DNA of 64,000 bases from assembly GCA_017979445.1 (NCBI GenBank), contig CM030707.1:22946586-23010585 (forward strand). Direction: 5' to 3'. The position numbers and the translations under genes were made by a program. A model generated the notes under the pieces. It was not told where the DNA came from and ran no database searches. It was given only the letters and a program-made list of their open reading frames with translations. Source of the DNA: Akebia trifoliata. Taxonomy: Eukaryota; Streptophyta; Magnoliopsida; Ranunculales; Lardizabalaceae. Of this stretch, positions 23,325 through 34,164 are shown in pieces; within the stretch, counting starts at the first letter, position 1; each line of letters begins with the position of its first letter.

Positions 23325-24690
23325 TTTGTTGAAGAATTTGATGATAGCCTGAGGGATGATAGATGATCATATACCCATTTGTATAGAAGATGAGGCACTC
23401 AAGTCAAATGGACCAATGAGATGAGCTTAACCTTTAAGAATTACTAAGAGCAAACAAAAATTTCTTATTGTGTTGTGAGAAGCATTGAAGCATAATTAAC
23501 TTTTCTAATCCTTCACTAATGAGAAACAGGAGTGATTTTTTGCTCTTAGAATTTCTCGTCACAGTGCCCACAAACTCTCTTAAGATGTTTCTCATTAAAC
23601 CTAACAAGGGTAATTTTGTAAATTGGGATACCATTAAATACACGTGCACTTCTGATTCGTGGATCTCAGATTCTGTGAGCAAAAAAAAAAAAATTCGAAG
23701 TGGGTGGTTTGTCACAAACACCACCTTTTTAAGGATCCTCAATCTTATATTTAAGTATGTGGGTCTGAAGATATACCCTCAATTTCACGGCCAAAAGTAT
23801 CTATGATTAAGATCGAAAATATGTCCTTTGAGATCTGGAGATGTAGATCTTGTACAATAAGTTCAAGGGCGCCGAAAGTTGATAAGATTGGCTTTAATTG
23901 ATGGCAGTTGTGATGCAAATTCTGATGAAGATGGATTATTGTCGTGTAATAATTGATGGATGAAGTAGGTAGCCTAGTTTGATAACAATGTAGATATGAA
24001 ACTCCCTCTTTTTTTCTTTATTGCTTTTTTTTTTTTTTCCTTTTTAAATTTAAATCAAGATGTGCATGAGTGATTGGTATTGCTGCCTTGCTACATGAAT
24101 CGATCTAACAGCCAGGGATGAGAAAATCTGAGTTTGACCCAAACATTCATCAAAGCTATACATCTAAAAAGAGTTGCTGAAAACAAACATGGAGATAACT
24201 TGTTTGAAAAAATGTTGTTAAGACATTAGAAAACAAACAAAACAAAATGAACAAAATAAGATTTATTTCCTTCTTTTGTTGTTGGGAGATAGAAGTAGTG
24301 ACACTAACCAACAAGCAAGATCATAATTATATCATATATAGTTTTTTTTTTTTTAATGTATTTATTATTTTATCTTTTCGTGAAAATTAAATAAAATTAT
24401 CATGGAATTTGTAAAATGGTATCATCTAAATATCTAAAGTCAAAATGATTTTTATTTTTATTTATTTTTACATAACTTTGCTAGAGTGACATGAAATAAC
24501 ACCCAACGTAGCACTACATGTGCAAAGAATCATCAATTTTACAAGTGTGTAAGTGTCATATCTTGATAAAAAGCATCGATAGTTTTCTTGCACAATTCGT
24601 CCTCGGGTAGCACTATTTCAAATGTTTTTCTGGTCACTCTAGCAATTTCTTTTGTATAACCATCTATTGTACACACATTTATTACAATTA

Positions 24691-25932
24691 GGCCGGTTAT
24701 GTTTGGAAATGGTAGTTGGTGGGAGTTGGATTTACAACTACTCCCACCTTCAAATTCTAATTGGTTGTTTGGTTCATCAATTTCATGGAGTTGAAACTCC
24801 AAGAAGGTCCTCAACTCCCATTTTTAAAAGGAGTTGTAACTCCCACCTATCTAGGTAGGATTCACAACTCCAGAAAAAATATCTTTAATCCAAAAATTCG
24901 AGTTGGCTCACCTGAGTCATCTAGTACATAAATCATTCAACTCACATTACATTATTTATAATCTAGATTCCTATTTAAATAATTTTAGTCTTTTAATAAA
25001 ATAAAGTGATTAGAATAAGTCATAAAATGGGTAAGAATTTCTCCTCAGGTCACACCATTGATTCTCTATATACCCCTTCACATAAAAGTGATTATATTTA
25101 ACTGTTGAACACATGTTAGGGTGGTTGGTACGTGCAGCCTACAAAAAGAAAATGGGTCGGATTTTATCCGAAATTCAATTGATCCGAACATGAATTTAGT
25201 GGATTTGGACCATTTGGAGTAGATCCAAACAAAAATATGGGTTGGATATGGGTTGATGTCCTTTAATCCAAGTCAGATCTAGGTCAAATACATATCCATC
25301 CCTAAATCCACTTAGATCCGAATGATATTTTGATTTGAAAATTATTATTTTTTGCTTTTCAAAATACCTTTTATCTACTACTTTAATATAACATGAATTC
25401 TTAGAAAATAAATAAATTGTAATAGTAAAATTGAATAATATAGCAAATAGAAAATAAATGTTGAACAATCCAAAATTATTCAACCCAAATCAAGTAATTC
25501 TGTCGGATGGATTCGAATATGGATTTTTTGTAATCAATATGATTCTGATATAGTTTTAGCTAATAAGATCCGAGTTGAATTCAGATTCAGATCCAAATAA
25601 AAAATTCGGATATAGATATACTCGGATCCAAGTATGTTTCATGGAAAAATCATATTTATTTAAGATAATAAATATATAAATTATCAAAAATTAATTATTT
25701 TATCAAAATTTAGAAAATCTTTTTGACTCGATTGAATTTTATTAACTATAATAATATTTTCCAAGTAATAAAGGAGTCATATCTGATCTCAGTCAAATGC
25801 GAACAAGTCACAACTGAATTCCTACATGAAACCAAACAATAGAGTTTATTTAAAGTGTTAGAATAAACTCCAACTCCGACCAACACCCACTCCAACTCCA
25901 AATCCCACTAACTACCGCTTCCAAACACACCC
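24691..25932. mobile_element. PIF/Harbinger-like non-autonomous element
   Basis: The outer ends are imperfect inverted repeats: GGCCGGTTATGTTTGGAAAT on the left against GGGTGTGTTTGGAAG read inward from the right, continuing as GTAGTTGGTGGG against GTAGTTAGTGGG. It is flanked by TTA on both sides (24688-24690 and 25933-25935). A TNTTTGG end with a TTA/TAA duplication is typical of Tourist/Harbinger elements. No transposase is present. The middle (about 25140-25790) is rich in GGATC/GATCC phrases and may hold a nested insertion. Confidence 0.72.
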
Positions 25933-26398
25933 TTATATACTTTATAAAAACGTTTACCAAGCAAGAATCAAAATATTCTTTTAACTTTTTATCACTAATG
26001 ACAAATATTAGTTATATTTCAATGATATTATGAAAAGTTGTGAGGTTTGCTAACGTCTCCAAGATGCCTTGGACGAAAGAATTCCCCTATTGAGAGAACT
26101 TCCAACATTCCAAATTTTATAATAATATATGTGCTTACACTAGATGCAACATGTATAATTTAGATTTCTCATCTCAAGGAGAAAAATAAAAGAGTCGTGA
26201 TAAACGTTCGTGCAAAAATGTACATGGTCTGTACGTGACTAACATGGCAAAGGCACAGAATCATAGATCTTTTTCTTTAGGATACACAAGGATAAAAGCT
26301 CTATGGTTATCTGCCCTTACCACGTCAGTCGTGTATAGACTGCATATGTGTCAACGCATTATTTTATCATTAGTAAAAGAGGGGGCGGGGGAGGGGGA

Positions 26399-27365
26399 AT
26401 AAGGGTGAACTTCAACATAATTAATACAAGTCACACCCACCTTTTTCACCTTTTCAAGAATTCACATTGATAACAATATGCTACGCATTCACACTTCTTC
26501 ACTTCTAATACATACACCTCTTATGGGACAATAAGGGTGAGCTTCAACATAATTAATACGAGTCACACCCACCTTTTTCACCTTCTCTGGAATTCACATT
26601 GATATATGGACCATGTCACCCTTGATAACAATATGTTATGCATCCACACTTCTTTACTTCTAATACATACACCTCTTATGGGACAATAAAGGTGAACTTC
26701 AACATAATTAATACAAGTCACATCCACTTTTTTCACCTTCTCGAGTATGGGCGAAGCCAAGATTTTATTGTAGTGAGGGCAAACTATAATTAATGGTACA
26801 ATTGAAAAGCTTGAATATGAATAGTTTTGGGAAGAAATTCAAAGATATTTGGTGAGAAGTTGAAGAAAAGGCTATTTAGATCTTTTCCAATTAGTCCATG
26901 AGAGAAGGCCCAATCAAAAGACAATGGTATCTTCAAGAATTGCAAGGGGGCTGGGGGGAAAAATTGGAGGGAGGTGATGCGGTGGGGGCAAATAAGGAGG
27001 GAAATGAGTGAATGGAGGCAAATGAGGCATGTATTTAATTGAAAATATAGGACAGTCTCAAAGTTCAATGGGGCCAATTCCCCCCACAAGCTCCTTACTT
27101 GCCCTGACCCTGTTCTGTAGAATTCACATTGATAAATGAACGACGTCACCCTTGATAACAATATGCTATGCATCTACACTTCTAAAACTTACACCACTAA
27201 TGGGACAATAAGGGTGACCTTCAACTTAATTAATTCAAGTCACACCCACCTTTGTCACCTTCTCTAGAATTCACATTGATAAATGAACCACGTCACCCAG
27301 GATAACAATATGCTATGCATCCACACTTCTTCACTTTTAATACATACACCTCTTATGGGACAATA
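26399..27365 (+). repeat. Degenerate minisatellite, about 130-160-bp period
   Basis: At least four units carry AATAAGGGTGANCTTCAAC, AGTCACACCCACCTTT, GAATTCACATTGATA and CTAATACATACACCTCTTATGGGACAAT (units near 26399, 26530, 26686 and 27205, with a part unit at 27118). The array is split by the MITE at 26746-27112. No gene is evident. Confidence 0.8.
26746..27112. mobile_element. hAT-type MITE inside the minisatellite
   Basis: It interrupts one repeat unit. The flanks TTCTCGAG (26738-26745) and TTCTGTAG (27113-27120) are an 8-bp duplication with two changes; intact neighbouring units read TTCTCTAG, which shows the original site. The left end GGGCGAAGCC resembles the GGGGCGGAGCC end of many plant hAT MITEs. 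Length 367 bp, non-coding. Confidence 0.72.
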
Positions 27366-28371
27366 TCAATGGGAATTTTCAATCTTTTAAATGGAAAAGT
27401 TACTTTATGGGTTCTATCATGGGAATCTTTTCTTTCTAAATTCCCCTCAATTTTGGTTGATAACTAAACAATTTAGTTATTGAAGCTTTGTCAAATAAAT
27501 GTTCCCTCATATTAAAAAAAAGGACTCCAACTATCCAAAACACCCTTTCTCCTAATAATTAATTCTTTCTCTCACCTTACTTGAGACTTCTTAATGTCAC
27601 ATTATGATTTTATATCACGAACAGAAAATAGTTTGGGCACAAGGGAAACGAAGGATGTGGGTGAAATTTAAAGATTCTTGAAAAGATAAATTATCAAATC
27701 GAATTTTTTTTTTCAAAAAGAAAATAAATGTTTAATCCCTCATCATTCTGGATCCTTCACAAAGTTGGAGCACAGGTTTAAATTGGTAACGAAAAACTTA
27801 GGAAAAAACGTTGAAAACGAGAAAAAAAAATGAGAAAAAATATGAAAAAAAAGAAAAATAAAAGATAAAAAATAATATTAAGAGTTATGAAAAATATATA
27901 TCTAATGAAAATTCATAAAATCAAGTTATTTGTATCAAATTCCACAGTGAAAAAACAAGAAAGTGTTTACTTTTTTTTTCCTGCGAAAAAATCAGGAATA
28001 AAATGGTGTTTTTTGTCACAAATGAAAAAGTTGCGTTTTTAACAATTATAATTGTTAGAGATGCAAGACATTTTTTTTTCAAACAATCGTCGTTATTTGT
28101 TACTATGCTCTGGATGACATTCAATGGAGAAAGGTAAATAATGATTTAGAATACCATAGTTTTGTCGCCTTTGAATATTTAGTTATCCAAAAAAGCAATA
28201 ATTACATTGCTTTGCCAATAATATAAACAATAAATTCACAATTTTATTATTTAAAAATAACAATTTCTTCCTTTTCAAATGTATCAAAGCAATGGCTTAG
28301 CTATTTTGAAACATTCGAAAGGACGAATTATTTTGCACTTTCTTGCCAAAGTTGGAGATTGTAGTGTAGAA
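27366..28371. other. AT-rich intergenic DNA, nothing recognised
   Basis: Long A and T runs and short chance reading frames only. No repeat or gene signature was seen. Confidence 0.5.
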
Positions 28372-29215
28372 TGTGTTGAAATTTAGAGGTTTGAATTTGA
28401 AAACCCTTTAATATTCAATGGGTTTAAACCATAGGGTACAAACTCAATCCCAATTTTATGTTATATGCTTTATGCTTTACGTTTTTTTTACTTTTGCTTT
28501 ATGCTTTAGTTGTTAGTATTGGTTTTGCCTTGTGTAATTTTAGTCTCACATTGATTAAGTGAAGAGTTGATTTGCAACTCTTAAATTGTTATACTTCTAT
28601 TAGTTTTAAAGTTGATAAAAGTAGTGGACGAGCTCACATGCATACATGGGAGCCCAAGAGGAAAACCTAAGGTTCCAATTGGGATTTGGATCAGCGATTC
28701 GAAAATCTTAATGCGTATGTATAGGTACGATGCGTGCGTAGGGAGGTGCAAAATCTCAAATTTATACTTCGCGTGAGTGCGCGCAAAAGCTCATTTTTTG
28801 CTTTAAAAAGTCCATTTTATTTAAAATTCTAGTCGTTTTAATTCATTTGTATTGATGGTGTCTGTTCTGAACCAGTATAAAAAGAAGAGGTTTGTGACAA
28901 TTCTAAATAGTCACTTCCTCTTTTATTTAAATACTTTTATTTAGTCAATTTAACTACATAGTTTCTCTTCTTTCTTACTTAAAAAATTTTGTTGTTCTAT
29001 TGCCATCAGTATACTAACATTCTTCATTGTGAGAGAACACAATATCGTCGAGTTTGAAATTACGTCCCAATTAAAATACCCTCTTGGAAACGTGGGTTAT
29101 TGTATCCTGGAGAGTAAACGCTACTATTTAAGTAAGAGTACCCTGTGGTACCGTAGCAGTGGCAAATTTTGTTTTAAGACAATGCTTTATGCATACCTCA
29201 ACCATTATTTTTAGG
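28372..29215 (+). repeat. Possible degenerate retrotransposon LTR
   Basis: The stretch has a TAGTCTCACATTGATTAAGTG segment of the kind seen in copia LTRs and later CCCTGTGGTACCGTAGCAGTGG. No paired LTR, primer site or target duplication was found, so this is only a suggestion. Confidence 0.25.
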
Positions 29216-31272
29216 TAACGTATTTTTATTACATCCAATTCAAAAATCAGGAATTATTTCAAACTTCTTCTCTCTCTTTCCATAAGAAATCAATACACAT
29301 TTTATAATAGAATGTGATGATACTGAAACGAGGGTCCACACTATTTTCACTAAACGTAGAACAAAAAAGCTAACTGTACAATGTTAACATTGAAGATAAA
29401 CATGAGGTGAAAAATATAAGGTGTTCCATGGCCATATTGTAGGCCAAGTCTCCTAAGAATGTATGCCACACATACATCAAGTGTCCCATGAAATATAGGC
29501 CAAACTGAATTAAGGGCAGGTATATATATATATATATAGGAAAGCCCTTTGAATGAAACCTATTTATAATGGTTAAGAACTCAATATTAAACCTCATTCG
29601 CCCAAAAAAAGGAACACATTCAATGATCTGCACGTATTGACCTGCCATGTGAGGGCAAACATCAGCGTTCCCCACAGGGGTTCTCTCATTTAATGATCTA
29701 CTAATGGCTGTTAGATGGCCTGGTTGAGCAATGAATGTAACATGGAAGGACAGAATCCTTGCCTAGGACTACAAATTGTGTAGATAAATTTTAATCACTT
29801 ATACAAAATCCCAAAAAATTTGTCAAATATCTCAATATCTTATATTTCAAAAAGTTCTTTGGATTTGAAGATTAAATTAGATTAATCTTAAGGTTGGAAC
29901 CTAGGATTAAAAAATATACCCAAGAGGATGAAGATGACTATTTTGGGAAGAGAAAGATATGGGTTTTCTTTTTTTTTTTTTTTTTTTTTGGGTTGAAGAC
30001 GAGGGTAATGAGGTCATTTTGCATTAGTCTATTGGAGAAGACAAAGGTCATGGTGTAGTTAGACATTTTGGTAAATTTTCGAGATACCTTATGTTTTTTA
30101 AGGATTTTGTTAACATGAGTGTTCATCACTCTTTGGAATTTGATATCCAAATGGACCCCCATTCCTTGTGTGTGCGTGTGAATAGATGCAAAGCCATTAT
30201 TATATTTTTCGCCCGACTCTTCTCACTTTTTTACAATTTTTTTTTTATGTTCAGGTGAGACTAATCCCATGGTTGTACGCACCGCCCCTCGGAAAGTCCT
30301 ATGTACAATTGGTTCAGTCGAGGGTTGACCCTCCAGGGTGGCCCCAAAGAATTCATTGCTTCATGGGGTTTCAAATTTATTACAATATATTAACTTGCCA
30401 AAGTCCATGGTTCTTGTTATGATTTGTAGAGCTTAATGGTATTGGTCATCAAAAAGGATATACTATCAATTATTTTACGGTTCCTCCTAAAGGTATTTTC
30501 GTACTTTTATTGGTGAGAGGGTGCAATTTAGAGTTTCTCTTCATAGTTGATTGGTGTGGATCCATAGACATTCCTCAATCTTGAGAGAACCACTAATATC
30601 TCTCTATTTTTCTGTGTGTGCGCATGTTTGCATCTTTGTTAATTTTTCTATATTGATCTTGGTTCAATTTCCTTACAATTCCAACTCATGAATATAATTG
30701 GTAGAGGAGATTCACCATTTCCTACCCTTACAACATTAAGATTTTTCCATAATGCGATCTCTAGGAATAATTTATTAGTTAGATAACCTTCATGGACAAC
30801 AAGGTCAATGCCACCAACCAACCCTAAACTAGAATGAAACACTAATGTAGGAATATTGAATGTTTCAATTTGTTTTGATATGCCTCTTAATGTTCCGATA
30901 GAGACAATGTTGGACAAACCATGCACAATACAACCTCCGTAAGTTGATCAAGAAAAAAAAATTAAGATGAAAACTATAAGAGTGTTCAAAAAATATAGAA
31001 GATCTCAAAGGACATATACAAACCAAATGTAAAAAACTCACTAATTAACTCATATACACCATTCAAGCATCATCATTGTCCCGTCCTAATTGTTAGTGTC
31101 AAGCCCTTTCAAGGTCTAAGTGCAAGCTATTCGAACAATGCCTGACATATCATCAACCTACAACTTATAAGCAAAATTTTAAGATTATGTACCTTAAAGA
31201 AAGGTTGAGATAAAACCAATTGATGGGAAAATGGAAACAAGTACTTTATTGTCAAGTGACATTAACAAAGAT
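29216..31272. other. Intergenic DNA, no gene supported
   Basis: A short TA run at about 29521-29538 and a poly-T at 29969-29988. The segment 30236-30360, with a T run then GTGAGACTAATCCCATGG, might be the tail of a SINE on the minus strand, but no flanking duplication was found. A 92-codon minus-strand frame at 30648-30926 resembles nothing I know. Confidence 0.4.
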
Positions 31273-31458
31273 TGGGAAATATTAGTGTCAAAGGTCTTTG
31301 GCTTGGTATCATTTTGAGCCACTAGTGAGCTTAAGCAAGTCATGACTGAAATCCCAAAGCTTCGTACCCAAATCTTTATTTTGAGCATGAGAATAAGGTT
31401 AAGTTTCACAGCAATTGGCAAAGTATTTTCCAGTGACACCTTTCAAGTCAGGATCGAG
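31273..31458 (-). pseudogene. Duplicated last exon of the TIC32-like gene, broken
   Basis: The minus strand 31458-31309 reads [15 protein letters not shown], then an in-frame stop (TAA where the intact gene has CAA), then HAQNKDLGTKLWDFS and a normal stop at 31309. It matches exon 8 of the intact gene (9980-10156), and similarity runs on into the 3' untranslated part to about 31273. No other exon of the family was seen nearby. Introns cannot be judged from one exon, so it may be a genomic duplicate that was later eroded or a truncated copy. Confidence 0.85.
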
Positions 31459-32681
31459 TCAAGTCGACTTGAATGGGTCAAATAAAAATGTATTAAAATT
31501 TTAATATTTAAAATATAATTTATAATATTCAAAATAAATAAAATATTTCTCTACAAAAATATTACATAGTACTAAATAACTCAATCAAGTTTCTAACCTA
31601 ACTTAAGTCAAGTTTATTTTTTGAGTTGATTCTTCCTAGCTAAAGATTGACTTGATATATTCCAAGGTGAAATCAATTAATTCCACGATTTCACTAGAAT
31701 TTTAGGGCTAAATCACCTCAAAATCTAATCCAATCAAGTCAAGTCAGTTTCAAGTCGATGAGTATTAAATCTATGCAATAAAACCATGATCGTCATGTCA
31801 TCATCCTCAAAAAAGTTGAAGATAATTGATTTTGGAAAGAAAAGTCCAGGAGAGCAACAAAAGTCCACAGACTGCCTAATTGACACCAATGTATTGAACA
31901 AACCTTGTGCTTCAGAACCCGCAAGAAAGAATGTGCTAAACTATTATTATGAGCAGGAAACTTTGCTACAACAATTAAGAAATTGCAGTAAAGATTTTTA
32001 AATCATTTTGTATCAGTATAAAAGAGAATACCAAGATCAAGGGTTATCTCCATCTTTGAAAAAATAAGGGAAGAAAAAAAAAACAAGTGTTTTTATATCA
32101 TTTACCATTAGCCTATAAGAGAAGGCCAAGGTCGAAGAGTCATGTCACTCGTAGTTTGCTGGTGTAGTTATTATACTTTTTCATAATATAATATATTTCT
32201 CTCATCTCACCGCCATTTTTCCTGAAGTTTACATCGAAATAGTTGAAGAAAATGAAGATGAAAATTTCATATGGAATAGAGGTTTAAAAAAAAAATTGAA
32301 AACATAGTACGAAGAAGAAGAAAATGTAATTGAAAATGGGAAAGCACCTTGGTAACGAAGTGTATTACCTTTGAATCATAGCATAATTTATTTGTAACAT
32401 AGCATATCATCTAATGATATCAGTCTTCATAAAGGCATCATTTCTATATCGTTGTGCCATGCTGTGTAACATTATTTATTTTTTCTTTTTTACATTTTTT
32501 ACTATGAGGAAGAGGAGACAAATGTATGTAAAGTATGGATGTTGGAGCCAATACCAAAAGCTTGGTTACATAAAAATAGAGTTTCTTTACTTAATAATGG
32601 AGCTTCGTTGTTGATAATTGTGTAAAAATGGAGGGACGAACAATATACTAGTAGCTTAAAGGTGTAAAATAAAATAGAGAG
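31459..32681. other. Intergenic DNA, no gene supported
   Basis: AT-rich. One plus-strand frame of 71 codons (31786-32001) is rich in charged residues, but I do not recognise it and nothing supports expression. Confidence 0.4.
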
Positions 32682-34160
32682 TGTAGACACCTCATTTTTG
32701 CACTTACCTGCTTAATCAACTCGTCAACCGACGATTCCCAATGATAGATGATTATTTCAATGTTTTATTTGTTACTAAATATATTTCAGAAATTTAGATG
32801 AGGTATCTCAAACTAACAAAACTATAGAAATCGCGCTACGATAGAAAAATATAACCCCAAAAGCCTACAAATCATCATTTTTCAGACAAAAAAAAGTTTC
32901 ACGATAAAAATCATTAAAAAATGATCAAATTATCAAAATACCCTTAACCTCAAAACATTCCTAGAGCCTACATTACGCTTAAAAAAATCCTTTCAAACCC
33001 ATAAAATAATAAATCGAAACCAAATAAACTATTTCACCAATTTTCTCAAAATTCGATAAAATTACGAAAATGTCCCTCATAAAGTTCATGACTATTTCGC
33101 ACAAAAAATTTCATAAATGACACAAACCAATATTCCCATTGAATTTCTTACAAAAAATCGACTCCAAAATATCCTGGAACATTGAAAAATGACTTAAAAT
33201 GCAAAAAGTCATCTCCGAGGGTAAAATGGTAATTTTATAATTTTAATAATTAAAATTTCTGAAATTAATAATTAAAATATTAATTAATGTAAAGTGAAAT
33301 TTTAATTAAAATTAATTTTTTTTAAGCCAAGTCAATCAAGTAAGACTTAAGTCAAAATCCTAAAATCTAGTCAATTAAGTGAAACTTAGGTTAAAACCCT
33401 AAATTAGTCAATCAAGTAAGACTTAAGTCAAAACCTTAAATTCTAGTCAATCAAGTGAGACTTAAGTCAAAACCCTAATCAATTTAATAAGACCAAAGTC
33501 AAATAACCCTAATAGAATTCTAATTAAACTCTAAAACTATCTAAAAGAAACATAATTTGACTCTAACTCTATCTAAAAAGTTTTTAAAAAAGTTTATAAA
33601 TAGAAGCCTTCACACCCTAATCTCGTATCCAAGGAAAAACCCTAGAAACAGTAGGTCAAGAAGCCTCCCCAACCTTCCTAAAATCCTGATTTTGAAGTCC
33701 TAACCCCTTACCTATCATCCAAACCCCAACTTTTGCTCAAAAAAACCCAGAAACCCTTCAAAAACATCTAAAATCCATAAAAAATTAGGAAGTACTTATA
33801 TCTAAGGAGAAGATACTTCATCTTGGAGATCCGAAGCGGATCTAGTAACGAAAACGAAGCAAGGAATTACAAGCAAGGAATTTCTTCGTCAGCTCTAAGG
33901 GAACTATTATTGTGATCATCTAGGTATTTTTCATTCTTATTTTTTTATTTAGGTCTTTTAGCAATATAGTTTTATTTAGAAAAAGTAGAGACCGACGTTT
34001 GCCGGGCGGGGTTGGTGCCTAACACCTTCCAACCCCGTAACGTGATTCCCGGACCTGTATTTTCTTTCGTAGATTAGTGTTATTTATCTTTTAGAGTCAA
34101 TGTTCGATTCTTAGACCGTAATAACTAGGTGGTGAATCCCAAACCTCAAAAATAAAAAAT
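32682..34160 (+). mobile_element. Old gypsy LTR, Tat-like termini, cut on its right by another element
   Basis: It starts TGTAGACACCTCATTTTTGC, the same terminus as the Tat-like LTRs elsewhere in the window, but its body is a different family. It has a TATA box (TTTATAAATAG, about 33592-33602) and GTTGGTGCCTAACACCTTCC near the end, matching the U5 motif of the other LTRs. The expected end (AGGTGGCGACTCC-like, here AGGTGGTGAATCCC at about 34130) runs into the next LTR. No target duplication could be found. Confidence 0.6.
33335..33480 (+). repeat. Short tandem repeats within the old LTR
   Basis: Four imperfect copies of about 35-45 bp, each with GTCAATCAAGTNAGACTTA and AAAACCCTAAAT. Confidence 0.75.
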
Positions 34161-34164
34161 GAGT

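Noticed and set aside
30648..30926. 92-codon minus-strand frame ending IIFMSWNCKEIEPRSI
   Set aside because: The MSWNC phrase recalls LINE endonuclease starts, but it lies at the end of the frame and nothing LINE-like follows. Not recognised.
31786..32001. 71-codon plus-strand frame with KKLKIIDFGKKSPGEQQ
   Set aside because: Composition looks protein-like, but there is no recognised family, no exon partner and no supporting context.
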